Positions 26,887 through 36,025 of a DNA stretch of 64,000 nucleotides are shown here, piece by piece. The notes under the pieces are model-generated. The model was not told where the DNA came from. It saw nothing but the letters and a program-made list of their open reading frames with translations, and searched no databases. The stretch's first letter is position 1, and each line of letters starts with the position of its first letter. Position numbers and translations under genes: made by a program. The stretch lies in assembly GCF_004571025.1 (NCBI RefSeq), contig NZ_SPQT01000006.1:186001-250000 (forward strand), given 5' to 3'. The stretch is from Bradyrhizobium niftali (lineage in GTDB: Bacteria > Pseudomonadota > Alphaproteobacteria > Rhizobiales > Xanthobacteraceae).

Positions 26887-28170
26887 CTACTCCGCGGGCA
26901 CCACCTTTCCGGACGGCAACCTGCCCTCGCCCTCCGCGAACGGGCGTTCCGGATGCATCAGGAAGGCGGAAAAGCCGCCGAGCAGCAGCAGCCCCATCGA
27001 CATCAGGAACGGCAGGTACCAGTTGCCGGTCGCGTCGATCACGAAGCCCGCGACCAGCGGGGAGACGATGGCCGCGAAGGCCGAGCCGGTATTCATGATT
27101 CCCGAGGCGGTCCCGGAATATTTCGGGGCGATGTCCATCGGGATCGACCACATCGGGCCGATCACGAGCTCGGCGCAGAAGAAGCCGGCCGACAGGCACA
27201 GCGCGACGATGGTGATGTCGTGGACGAACAGGATCGGAAACAGCGAGAGCAGCGCCCCCGTAAATCCCGCAACGGTGACGCTGAGCCGCGCCAGGCGGAC
27301 ATTCCCGGTGCGGTCGAGGATCTTGTCCGACAGCACGCCGCCGACGCTGTCGCCGACCACGCCGGCGAAGAACACGCCGGAGGCGAACAGCGCCGAGCTC
27401 TTGATGTCGAGACCGTAGTTGTTCTTGAAGAACAGCGGCAGCCAGTTCAGATAGAGCCACAGGCACCAGCCGTAGCAGAAATAGGTCAGCGTCACCGGCC
27501 ACATCCGGCCGAGCAGCGGCCCCCACGGCACGCGCGGCCGCTCGCCGGTCGGGCGCGGCGGCAACGCCGCAAGCTCGGCTTCGGTGATGGAGGCATGCTC
27601 CTTCGGCTCGTTGCGGAAGTACCAGACCCAGATCACGCCCCAGATCAGGCTGACGAAGCCGAGCACGACAAAGGCGCCGCGCCAGGTCAGCCAGAGGATC
27701 AGCAGCGCCACCACGGGTGGCGTGACGGCATTGCCGAGCCGGGCGAAGGAATGGGTCAGACCTTGTGCAAATCCGCGGCGGTTCGCCGGCGTCCAATATT
27801 GCATCGCGCGTGTGGCGGTCGGGAACGTCGCGCCCTCGCCGAAGCCGAGCGCGAAGCGCGCGACGAACAGCGCGGCCAGACTGTTGACGAAGCCGGTCAT
27901 GATGGTGGCGACCGCCCAGATCGTGCCGCACCAGAACAGCGTCTTGCGCGGCCCGAAACGATCGCCGACCCAGCCGCCGATCACCTGGAACAGCAGATAA
28001 GGATAGGCAAAGGCCGAGAAGACGAGGCCGAGCTGGGTGTTCGACAGGCCCAGCTCCTTCTGGATCTCGCTCGCCGCCGTGCCGATGTTCACCCGGTCGA
28101 CATAGGTGATGAAATACATCGCGCAGAGCATCGCCAGCACGACATGCGTGGCCTTGAACCGAACCCCCAT
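26887..28170 (-). CDS. MFS transporter, anion:cation symporter (ACS)-like
   Basis: 427 residues, about twelve membrane segments. The N-terminus MYFITYVDRVNIGTAASEIQ and the loop WVGDRFGPRKTLFWCG (the major-facilitator signature between helices 2 and 3) fit the ACS family that takes up organic anions such as hexuronates, phthalate, tartrate or glucarate. It lies between two class V aminotransferase genes on the same strand, so it probably imports the precursor of their substrate. The precise ligand is unknown. Confidence 0.83.
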   Translation of the reverse strand: MGVRFKATHVVLAMLCAMYFITYVDRVNIGTAASEIQKELGLSNTQLGLVFSAFAYPYLLFQVIGGWVGDRFGPRKTLFWCGTIWAVATIMTGFVNSLAALFVARFALGFGEGATFPTATRAMQYWTPANRRGFAQGLTHSFARLGNAVTPPVVALLILWLTWRGAFVVLGFVSLIWGVIWVWYFRNEPKEHASITEAELAALPPRPTGERPRVPWGPLLGRMWPVTLTYFCYGWCLWLYLNWLPLFFKNNYGLDIKSSALFASGVFFAGVVGDSVGGVLSDKILDRTGNVRLARLSVTVAGFTGALLSLFPILFVHDITIVALCLSAGFFCAELVIGPMWSIPMDIAPKYSGTASGIMNTGSAFAAIVSPLVAGFVIDATGNWYLPFLMSMGLLLLGGFSAFLMHPERPFAEGEGRLPSGKVVPAE

Positions 28171-28225
28171 CTCACCCCTCCCGACTTGCTGTTGTTATGA
28201 TTGCCGCTCGAATGTCCCGCGCGAC

Positions 28226-29428
28226 TTAGGTGCCGACCATTTTCAGATGCGGCGACGCATTGCCCTGCGGGCGCTGTTCCAGCAGCTTCATCGCGACATC
28301 GACGCCGCCGGAGCGATGCGGCACGCCCGCAACCGACAGGCCCATCTCCACGCCGGTGAGCGCGCCGAGCAGCGTCAACGCGTTGCATTCGCCGAGATGG
28401 CCGATGCGGAAGACCTTTCCGGCGACCTTCGACAGGCCCGAGCCGAGCGACATGTTGTAGTTTTCAAGCACGATTTGGCGGAACTGATCGGCATCATGTC
28501 CCGGCGGCATCAGCACCGCCGTGAGCACCGGCGAGAACTCGGCCGGCTCCTGGCAGAGCACTTCGAGGCCCCAATGATTGACGGCGGCGCGCGTGGCCGC
28601 CGCTAACCGCTGATGCCTGGCGAAGACGTTGTCGAGCCCCTCTTCGAGAAGCATCGCGATCGCCTCGCGCAGGCCGTAGAGCAGATTGGTCGCCGGCGTG
28701 TAGGGGAAGAAGCCTTTCGCGTTCGGCTTCAGCATCTCCTCCCAGTCGAAATAGGAGCGCGGCATCTTGTTAGTCTTGGACGCAGCGCGGGCCTTCTGCG
28801 AGATCGCGTTGAAGCCGAGGCCGGGCGGCAGCATGAAGCCCTTCTGCGAGCAGCTCACGCTGACGTCGACCTTCCATTCGTCGTGGCGGTAGTCGACCGA
28901 GCCGAGCGAGGAGATGGTGTCCACCATCAGCAGCGCGGGATGCGAGGTGCGGTCGATCGCGGCGCGGATATCGGCGATGCGGCTGGTCGCACCGGTCGAG
29001 GTCTCGTTGTGCACGACCATCACGGCCTTGATCGCGCGTGCCTTGTCCTCGGCGAGCTTCGCCTCGATCACGGTGGGATCGGCGCCGCGACGCCAGTCGC
29101 CGGGAACGAAATCGACCTCGATGCCGAAGCGGCCCGCCATCTGGCGCCACAGAGTGGCGAAATGGCCGGTCTCGACCATCAGCACCCTGTCGCCCGGCGA
29201 CAGGGTGTTGACGATCGCGGCCTCCCATGCGCCGGTCCCCGACGAGGGGAAGATCACCACCGGCCCCGCGGTCTGGAAAATCTTCTGGCTGCCTTCGAGC
29301 ACGGTCCGGCCGAGCTCGCCGAATTCGGCGCTCCGGTGGTCGATGACCGGCATGTCCATGGCGCGCAGGACGCGGTCGGGGACCGGGCTTGGGCCGGGAA
29401 TCTGAAGGAAATGGCGTCCCTGGTGCAT
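28226..29428 (-). CDS. Serine/alanine-glyoxylate aminotransferase (class V), copy 2
   Basis: 400 residues from the ATG at 29428, which has an AGGGAGG ribosome site five bases upstream. It shares with copy 1 the starts QIPGPSPVPDRVLRAMDM, PSSGTGAWEAAIVN, VVHNETSTG and VDTISSLGS, and has PLP lysine Lys196 in SCSQKGFMLPPGLGF. By eye well over half of the residues match copy 1. It is the first gene of the leftward operon and is divergent from a GntR regulator; the 133-base gap holds a perfect palindrome. It probably transaminates glyoxylate or a related 2-oxoacid. Confidence 0.86.
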   Translation of the reverse strand: MHQGRHFLQIPGPSPVPDRVLRAMDMPVIDHRSAEFGELGRTVLEGSQKIFQTAGPVVIFPSSGTGAWEAAIVNTLSPGDRVLMVETGHFATLWRQMAGRFGIEVDFVPGDWRRGADPTVIEAKLAEDKARAIKAVMVVHNETSTGATSRIADIRAAIDRTSHPALLMVDTISSLGSVDYRHDEWKVDVSVSCSQKGFMLPPGLGFNAISQKARAASKTNKMPRSYFDWEEMLKPNAKGFFPYTPATNLLYGLREAIAMLLEEGLDNVFARHQRLAAATRAAVNHWGLEVLCQEPAEFSPVLTAVLMPPGHDADQFRQIVLENYNMSLGSGLSKVAGKVFRIGHLGECNALTLLGALTGVEMGLSVAGVPHRSGGVDVAMKLLEQRPQGNASPHLKMVGT

Positions 29429-29495
29429 GAAAACCTCCCTGTCGGCGCGTTCTGGCCGGCGTTGCCGACTATTTTGCATTCATTTTTTGTCCTTT

Positions 29496-29519
29496 CAATC
29501 GAAATTTGGTATTCGATTG
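29496..29519. promoter_or_regulatory. Perfect palindrome, probable GntR-type operator
   Basis: CAATCGAA at 29496-29503 and its exact reverse complement TTCGATTG at 29512-29519 are separated by 8 bases, in the gap between the divergent aminotransferase gene and the GntR/FCD regulator gene. Size, symmetry and position fit an operator of the adjacent regulator, controlling both directions. Binding itself is inference. Confidence 0.6.
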
Positions 29520-29561
29520 TGGACGTCGACGCGACCAAACGAGCAAACTATTGTGCTGCAA

Positions 29562-30299
29562 ATGAAATCCACGATTCCCGACACCGGGGTTCCATTTGCC
29601 CCGCCCGCCGGAAACGGCGGTGACCGCCAGGAGGCCTCGCTTCACGGCGAGATCCTGCTGCGGCTGCGCGACTACGTGGTCGAAGGCAACATTCCCGACG
29701 GCGCGCGCGTTCCCGAGCGCCAGCTCTGCGAGATGCTCGGCATTTCCCGCACACCCTTGCGCGAGGCGCTCAAGGTGCTCGCCGCCGAGGGCCTGATCGA
29801 GCTGCTGCCGAACCGCGGCGCGCGGGTGCGCCAGCTCAGCCAGCGCGACCTCGAGGAGCTGTTCGACGTCATGGCGGGCCTGGAAAGCCTCGCCGGGCGC
29901 CTCGCCTGCGAGGCCATTACCGATGCGGAAATCATCGCGATCGAGCAGCTGCATTACGAGATGTACGGCCACTATCTGCACCGCGACATGCACGGTTATT
30001 TCCAGGCCAACCAGCGCATCCACGAAAGCATCGTCGCAGCCGCGCGCAACGAGACGCTGAAGGCCGCCTACGCCAACTTCGCCGGACGCATTCGCCGCGT
30101 CCGCTACTCGGCCAATTTCGCCCGCAAGCGGCAGCGCTGGGCGGAAGCCATGCGCGAGCACGAGGCCATCCTCGACGCGTTGCGCCGCCGCGCCGGCAGC
30201 GAGCTCAGCGACATCCTGTTCCAGCACCTGCGCAACAAGCGGACCGCGGCGATCGAGCACCTGGCCGAGCCCCAAGAGGACGCGCCAGCCTCGCCCTGA
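29562..30299 (+). CDS. GntR family transcriptional regulator, FCD type
   Basis: 245 residues from the ATG at 29562. The winged helix occupies about residues 25-92 with VPERQLCEMLGISRTPLREA as the recognition part. The C-terminal two-thirds is an all-helical FCD effector domain (for example DLEELFDVMAGLESLAGRLA, the HESIVAAARNETL segment and the final HLRNKR helix) whose His/Asp residues often bind a metal and a carboxylate effector. It is divergent from the aminotransferase-MFS operon and upstream of the oxidase/glcG genes, so it probably controls both in response to a hydroxy- or oxo-acid. Confidence 0.88.
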   Translation: MKSTIPDTGVPFAPPAGNGGDRQEASLHGEILLRLRDYVVEGNIPDGARVPERQLCEMLGISRTPLREALKVLAAEGLIELLPNRGARVRQLSQRDLEELFDVMAGLESLAGRLACEAITDAEIIAIEQLHYEMYGHYLHRDMHGYFQANQRIHESIVAAARNETLKAAYANFAGRIRRVRYSANFARKRQRWAEAMREHEAILDALRRRAGSELSDILFQHLRNKRTAAIEHLAEPQEDAPASP

Positions 30300-30402
30300 T
30301 GGCGGCTGCCTTGCTCATTTTGAATTCATAATATAATCGGTCACGAGAGATAATGAATAACTCAGCAAGGCTGAGCTTCGCTGGGTCAGTCCGGGATCAG
30401 GG

Positions 30403-33378
30403 ATGACAAACGCCTCCTCGCTCGAACGGCGCCTGCGGTCGGAATTGACCGGCGACGTCCTGTTCGACCCCTTCAGCCGCGGCCGCTACGCCACCGACGC
30501 CTCGTTCTACCAGATCGTGCCGGCGGGCGTGGTCGTGCCCAAGACCATGGACGAGGCGCTGCGGGCGCTGGCGATCGCCCGCGACGAGGGACTGAAAGTT
30601 ACCCCGCGTGGCGGCGGCACCTCGCAATGCGGCCAGACCGTCAATGACGGGCTCGTGGTCGATCTCTCCAAGCACCTCAATCGCGTCCTGTCGCTCGACG
30701 TCGAGGGCCGTACCTGCGTGGTCGAGCCCGGCATCGTGCTCGACGACCTGAACCGGCAGCTTAGGAAGCACGGCCTGTGGTTTCCGGTCGACGTCTCCAC
30801 GGCCTCCCGCGCCACCATTGGCGGCATGGCCGGCAACAATTCCTGCGGCGGCCGCTCCCTTCGCTACGGCACCATGCGCGACAACACGCTGTCGATGGAG
30901 GCCTCGCTCGCCGACGGCACGCTGAGCCGTTTCGGCGAGGTGTCGCGCGATCTCTCCGATCTCGAAGCTGGCGACAGCGCGCGCGCCCTGTTCCGCGACA
31001 TGCTCGATCTCGGCACCCGCGAGGCCGACGAGATCGCGGCACGCTTCCCAAAGGTGCAGCGCCGCGTCGGCGGCTACAATCTCGACGCACTCACGCCGCG
31101 CAATGCGCGCAACAACATGGCGCATCTGCTCGTGGGGTCGGAAGGCACCCTCGCCTTCACCACCAAGGTCGAGCTGAAGCTGTGGCCGGTCATCCGCAAC
31201 AAGGCGCTCGGTGTCTGCCATTTCGGCAGCTTCTACGAGGCGATGGATGCGGCCCAGCATTTAGTTAAGCTCAAGCCGATCGCGGTCGAGCTGGTCGACC
31301 GCACCATGCTCGCGCTCGGCCGCGACATCGCGATGTTCAAGCCGATCATCAATGCCGCGATCAAGGGCGATCCGGACGCCGTGCTGGTGGTCGAATTCGC
31401 GGAAGAGGACCAGGCGGACAATCTCGCGCGCCTCAAGCAGCTCGGCGAATTGATGGGCGATCTCGGCTTCGGCTGGAACAACGACAAGCGCAAATGGGGC
31501 GGCGTGGTCGAGATCACGGAGCCGGCGCTGCAGAGCGGCATCGCCGATTTCCGCGCCGCCGGCCTCAACGTCATGATGTCGATGAAGCAGGAGGGCAAGC
31601 CGGTCTCGTTCGTCGAGGACTGCGCCGTGCCGCTGCCGCATCTCGCCGACTACACGGCGCGCCTGAACGAGGTGTTTGCCAAACACGGCACCAGCGGCAC
31701 GATGTATGCGCATGCCTCCGAGGGCTGCCTGCATGTGCGGCCCGTGCTGAACCTCAAGCTGGAGAAGGACGTCAAGGCGATGCGCGCCATCGCCGAGGAA
31801 GCCTTCGCCATGGTGCGCGAGTACAAGGGCTCGCATTCCGGCGAGCATGGCGACGGCCTGGTGCGCTCGGAATTCCACGAAGCGATGTTCGGCGAACGCC
31901 TCGTTGCCGACTTCAGGGAGGTGAAGCGGCGCTTCGATCCCGATGGCGTCCTCAATCCCGGCAAGATCGTCGATGCACCCAGGATGGACGACCGCTCGCT
32001 GTTCCGCTACCGGCTGGACTATCGCGTCACGGAGCTGAAGACGAAGCTCGACTGGTCCGCATATCCCGGCGCCGGCGGGGGGTTCCAGGGCGCGGTCGAG
32101 ATGTGCAACAACAACGGCGCCTGCCGCAAGCTCGAGGGCGGCGTGATGTGCCCGTCCTACCGCGCCACGCGCAACGAGAAGGATGTGACGCGGGGGCGCG
32201 CCAACACCTTGCGGCTCGCGATCTCAGGCCAGCTCGGCCCGGACGCTCTTTCGTCGGACGAAATGATGGAGACGCTCAAGCTCTGCGTCTCCTGCAAGGC
32301 CTGCCGTCACGAATGCCCGACCGGTGTCGACATGGCCAAGATGAAGATCGAGGTGCTCGCCGCACGCGCCGCCACCCACGGCCTGACGCTGCGCGACCGC
32401 CTGGTCGGCTATCTCCCGCGCTATGCCGGCCTCGCCTCACGCCTCGCGCCACTCGCGAATTTGCGCAATCACAGCCCGCTGCTGCGAAAGCTGTTCGAGC
32501 GGTTTGCCGGCATCAGTGCGCGCCGGGCGCTACCCGCCTTCCGCAGCGACGTGTTTGCGCCGCCTGCGGAAGCGGTCGGACCAGAGAGCGGCCGCGAGGT
32601 CGTGCTGTTCGCCGACACGTTCAACCGCATCTATGAGCGCGAAAACCTCGACGCCGCGCTGCGCGTGCTCGCGGCCGGCGGCTATCGCGTGCATCTGCCC
32701 AAGCCTGCGAGCGGCAACCGCCCGCTCTGTTGCGGCCGCACGTTCCTCTCCGCCGGCCTCGTTGACCAGGCCAAAACCGAGCTCGACCGGCTCGTGACCG
32801 CCTTCGCCCCCTTCGCGGCGCGCGGCGTGCCGATCGTCGGCCTCGAGCCAAGCTGCCTGCTGACGCTGCGCGACGAGCTCGCCTCCCTGCGCAAGGACAA
32901 TGACGCCAAGGCGGTCAGCGCCCATGCCCTGACCTTCGAGGAATTCCTGGTGCGCGAGGCCGAGGCTGGCCGGCTGCAACTGCCGCTCGGCGCCGTCGCC
33001 GACAAGGCAATGGTGCACGGCCATTGCCATCAAAAATCCTTCGGCGCCTTGAAGCCGATCGAGCAGGTGCTGCGCCTCGTCCCCGGGCTCAAGGTCGAGA
33101 CCATCGAATCGAGCTGCTGCGGCATGGCCGGCGCCTTCGGCTATGGCACTGAGACCTATGACGCCTCGATCGAGATGGCCGAGCTGTCGCTGCTGCCCGC
33201 CGTGCGGCGCGCGGATCAGAATACGCTGGTCGTCGCCGACGGCACTTCGTGCCGCCACCAGATTCACGACGGCGCGGGGCGCGAGGCGCTTCACGTCGCG
33301 CGCGTGCTGGCCATGAGCCTCGATCGCGCCAAGACCAATTTCCCTTCTCCAGCTGCAAAGGAACCCAACCATGGCTGA
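30403..33378 (+). CDS. YdiJ-like FAD-linked oxidase fused to Fe-S and CCG domains
   Basis: 991 residues. Order of domains: FAD-binding type 4 (TPRGGGTSQCGQTVNDG at 68-84, VEPGIVLDDLN), FAD oxidase C-terminal domain to about 530 (HSGEHGDGLVRSEF), a Cys-rich stretch from about 567 (CNNNGACRKL and MCPS), a 4Fe-4S motif CVSCKACRHECP from about 628, then two cysteine-rich CCG-type segments near 776 (CCGRTFLSAG) and 905 (SCCGMAGAFGY). This is the layout of YdiJ/D-lactate-type dehydrogenases of about 1000 residues that oxidise D-2-hydroxyacids and pass electrons to the respiratory chain. A TATAAT at 30332-30337 may be its promoter. glcG overlaps its end by 8 bases. Confidence 0.87.
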   Translation: MTNASSLERRLRSELTGDVLFDPFSRGRYATDASFYQIVPAGVVVPKTMDEALRALAIARDEGLKVTPRGGGTSQCGQTVNDGLVVDLSKHLNRVLSLDVEGRTCVVEPGIVLDDLNRQLRKHGLWFPVDVSTASRATIGGMAGNNSCGGRSLRYGTMRDNTLSMEASLADGTLSRFGEVSRDLSDLEAGDSARALFRDMLDLGTREADEIAARFPKVQRRVGGYNLDALTPRNARNNMAHLLVGSEGTLAFTTKVELKLWPVIRNKALGVCHFGSFYEAMDAAQHLVKLKPIAVELVDRTMLALGRDIAMFKPIINAAIKGDPDAVLVVEFAEEDQADNLARLKQLGELMGDLGFGWNNDKRKWGGVVEITEPALQSGIADFRAAGLNVMMSMKQEGKPVSFVEDCAVPLPHLADYTARLNEVFAKHGTSGTMYAHASEGCLHVRPVLNLKLEKDVKAMRAIAEEAFAMVREYKGSHSGEHGDGLVRSEFHEAMFGERLVADFREVKRRFDPDGVLNPGKIVDAPRMDDRSLFRYRLDYRVTELKTKLDWSAYPGAGGGFQGAVEMCNNNGACRKLEGGVMCPSYRATRNEKDVTRGRANTLRLAISGQLGPDALSSDEMMETLKLCVSCKACRHECPTGVDMAKMKIEVLAARAATHGLTLRDRLVGYLPRYAGLASRLAPLANLRNHSPLLRKLFERFAGISARRALPAFRSDVFAPPAEAVGPESGREVVLFADTFNRIYERENLDAALRVLAAGGYRVHLPKPASGNRPLCCGRTFLSAGLVDQAKTELDRLVTAFAPFAARGVPIVGLEPSCLLTLRDELASLRKDNDAKAVSAHALTFEEFLVREAEAGRLQLPLGAVADKAMVHGHCHQKSFGALKPIEQVLRLVPGLKVETIESSCCGMAGAFGYGTETYDASIEMAELSLLPAVRRADQNTLVVADGTSCRHQIHDGAGREALHVARVLAMSLDRAKTNFPSPAAKEPNHG

Positions 33379-33799
33379 ACTGACGCTCGACACCGCCCGC
33401 AAGATCCTCGACGCCGCCTTCGCAAAGGCCACCGAGCTGAAGCTGAAGCCGCTTGTCGTCACCATCCTGGACGCGCGCGGCGTCATCAAGCTCGCCGCCG
33501 CCCAGGACGGCACCAGCCTGATGCGCGCCGAGATCGCCCACGGCAAGGCCTATGGCGCGCTCGCCCTGGGCATGGGATCGCGCGCGCTGTTCCAGCGCGC
33601 CCAGGAGCAGGCCTATTTCATTGACGCCGTGAACACAATTGCCAAGGGCGCGCTGGTGCCGGTCCCCGGCGGCGTGCTGATTATGGATGGCAGCACGCTG
33701 CTCGGCGCGGTGGGCGTGTCCGGCGACACCTCGGACAATGACGAGGCCTGCGCGGTCGCCGGCATCCAGGCGGCGGGGTTGAAGGCGAACGCGGGCTAG
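33371..33799 (+). CDS. glcG: GlcG/HbpS-family protein
   Basis: 142 residues with the family features LTLDTARKILDAAFAKA at the N-terminus and PGGVLIMDGSTLLGAVGVSG near the C-terminus. GlcG-type proteins accompany glycolate and other 2-hydroxyacid oxidases and related enzymes; some relatives bind haem or cobalamin, but the role of GlcG itself is not firmly established. Its start overlaps the oxidase stop by 8 bases, so the two are translated together. It is the last gene before the decayed island region. Confidence 0.85.
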   Translation: MAELTLDTARKILDAAFAKATELKLKPLVVTILDARGVIKLAAAQDGTSLMRAEIAHGKAYGALALGMGSRALFQRAQEQAYFIDAVNTIAKGALVPVPGGVLIMDGSTLLGAVGVSGDTSDNDEACAVAGIQAAGLKANAG

Positions 33800-35632
33800 C
33801 GCCAGACCTGACAGCGGAGCGCTGGGCTCACGAAGATAGACATTAGAAAGTGCTGCGCTGCCGTTCTTTAGTCGGGGTTCGAGTCATGGTCCGCACATCG
33901 CGGCCCCCACTATTTCGAAACTGCTGTTGCCTTATCGGAGAGCAGCCCTACTTGGAACGTCGGATCTCGAGAGTCCACCAAAAACCGCCGTTCTTGCGCG
34001 CTCCCTCGCCGTCAAAATGGTCGACGCGTAGGTTGAAATCGAGAAGTCGCAACCATCGATACCGACATTCGCTGATCGTGGCCGTTTGAAGCAGAGAATC
34101 CCTGCGTCCCGATCCGATACGATTAGCCGCAATATGCGCCAATCATCAGATCTCGTAATCGGTCCGAGCCGATGGCTCGCGTTTGCGGCTGTCGAGCACC
34201 TTCCGCAGAGCGACTTCGCCAAGAAGTACAAGGCCTGAAGCGACGGACTGCCTTGAGGTATGCGCCTGCCGCCCATCTTGGCCGTTAACTGGTCTGCCCC
34301 GGCAATCTCGGGCGGTGCCACCGATCCAGCTGTGCTGCCCTGAAGGGAGGGCAGCCGGATTAGGAACGCGCGGGCGGGACGCTCATTGTCAGCGGCCCGG
34401 CTCTCCAGATCCAGATCGCCGCGCCTAAGGGCCTCGTCTCGTAAAGCGCCCCTGAACCGCCTGGGATTGCCGACCGGCTGCGGAGTGGCTCTCGTACATC
34501 ACCTGCATGCCGACCCGCCGCCCGAATTCGTGCGACGCGCCTGACAGCGGCTACGCGGCAATCGAGAATTCGATCGGCTGCGGTCGTGCGGTCGATGTCA
34601 AGGCCCAAGGCCAAGGAGGCATCGCGGAAGGTCCGGTCGTCTTCTTGCGAGAACGGCGATCGGATGACTGCGGTCTGCTTCCTTTCAGAGCTGGTAAGCT
34701 CCGCCTGACCTTTCGCCAGCGCGAGCGCGATGGTCCCGATGCGCTCACTGGGATGGTGCGTCTGCGGTCTCCCTGGCGAGTGCGTCGAGGTTGATGGCGC
34801 CGGACTTCGAGTGCTTGGCTTTGATGCCGTACGGACTTCGCACCTCAGGGATTAATTTCTTCAACTCGGGCTGGGCGAGCTCATGCTTCCCACGGGCCTC
34901 CGGGTGCCGGAAGTGAGGCTGAGGAATTGCGCGCCGACGCGGTGCAAAGCGTGCTAGTACAATGCAGGCATTACACAGTGCGATCCGGAATAACGTCGTA
35001 ATATCAGCTGGTTGACGCGCGCGAGAATGCTTTCATTTTTGGCCTCGCTTCGGTGCCCAGGTCTCAAGCCGGCATAAGTTTGCCGAATTTCCCGCGGCAG
35101 TGCTATACGGCGACCGACCTCAAAGGGCAGTAAAACGGGAAAAGCTTCCCGTGACTTTGGACCCGCGAAAGCTGGACCCAGCGTCCCGAGTTCACCCAAG
35201 TTGAGGAAGGCCCATCTCGAGCCAGGGTGAGAAGATCGAAGCCTCCACCCCGTCTTGCATCGTGGTGCGACGGCAATTTCGCGCTAGATATTCGCCATTG
35301 AAACGGCGAGTGGTCGCCAGGTGGCAACGGCCCCACAAAGCGGTCGGCTGTCATACAACGTGTTCGACGCGCAAAGCATGCGTCCTTTCTCGAACAAGGT
35401 GACAGATAGCTTGCCGCGAATGATGCCTATGCCTCGATGGCGGAATGCCACCGGGGCCGTCTTTCGCGATCCCGTTAACCATGGATATTCGGGTACCCGC
35501 TGCACCACTGGAATATTCCGTGAACAAGCAGCATACTAAACATCAACTTCGCAATTCCTGCGAAGGGCGGCCGCCGCTAGTGCTGGTAACACCAGCGTGC
35601 GGCCTGACCACAACGACTTGACTGGAGTCATC
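33800..35632. other. Gene-poor degenerate region at the island's left side
   Basis: Apart from an ERF-family remnant near 34.4-34.9 kb, no intact gene is supported in this 1.8 kb. Short frames on both strands are interrupted and their composition is mixed. A tRNA-like T-arm string (GGTTCGAGTC at about 33876) lacks matching stems and was not accepted. The region looks like decayed insertion DNA between the catabolic cluster and the mobilizable island. Confidence 0.5.
34440..34930 (-). pseudogene. ERF-family (phage recombination) gene remnant
   Basis: On the minus strand, from about 34750 downward, a frame reads [20 protein letters not shown] and then [20 protein letters not shown] and LALGLDI. 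This is the N-terminal signature of ERF single-strand annealing proteins of rhizobial prophages and mobile elements. The frame breaks in the following part; only scattered matches remain. Just upstream another frame ([20 protein letters not shown] then [11 protein letters not shown]) ends at a TGA overlapping the ERF start; I do not recognise it. Limits are approximate. Confidence 0.55.
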
Positions 35633-35779
35633 ATGGCTAACTGCAAATATATCGCCGATTCGGCGCTCTTAATCCTGTCCTCTTTGTTGCTCCGCGCGCA
35701 GTCCGATGCGATCGCACCCGGCCTCGGGCGCTCCGCGGACGGTATGTCCGTTTCCCCCTTCATCCCCTCCATCGACTAG
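35633..35779 (+). CDS. Possible 48-residue hypothetical protein
   Basis: A short frame from the ATG at 35633 has a GGAG ribosome site at 35624-35627. It encodes MANCKYIADSALLILSSLLL and a polar tail ending in FIPSID. The N-terminal hydrophobic stretch could be a signal or anchor. There is no family match that I know and nothing else supports it, so this is tentative. Confidence 0.25.
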   Translation: MANCKYIADSALLILSSLLLRAQSDAIAPGLGRSADGMSVSPFIPSID

Positions 35780-36025
35780 GCACGGATCGCGAAGCTCGAC
35801 GTCATGCGGCGCGACGGCGCCCCGTGAATCGATTCCGGTCCGTCTGCATGCGTGGCAGCCCCGCCGATCGAGGGCGCAATCTCGGCGTCCGCGATTTCCC
35901 GGGGCAGCCACGCAGGCCGTGGTGACGGCCGGCGGCCCGCCACATCTGGCAGTGCGTCTGGTTGCGCATCGGCCGATCCGATGACGCCGGCTTCGCGATC
36001 TCTCTATGACCAGAGAGACTGATCC

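Noticed and set aside
24746..27931. One continuous minus-strand frame of about 1060 codons
   Set aside because: Only its last 265 codons are a real protein (crotonase). The rest is out of frame with the aminotransferase and MFS genes, which have strong family signatures.
33870..33890. GGTTCGAGTC resembling a tRNA T-arm
   Set aside because: The flanking bases do not form a T-stem, and no acceptor or anticodon stem could be paired.
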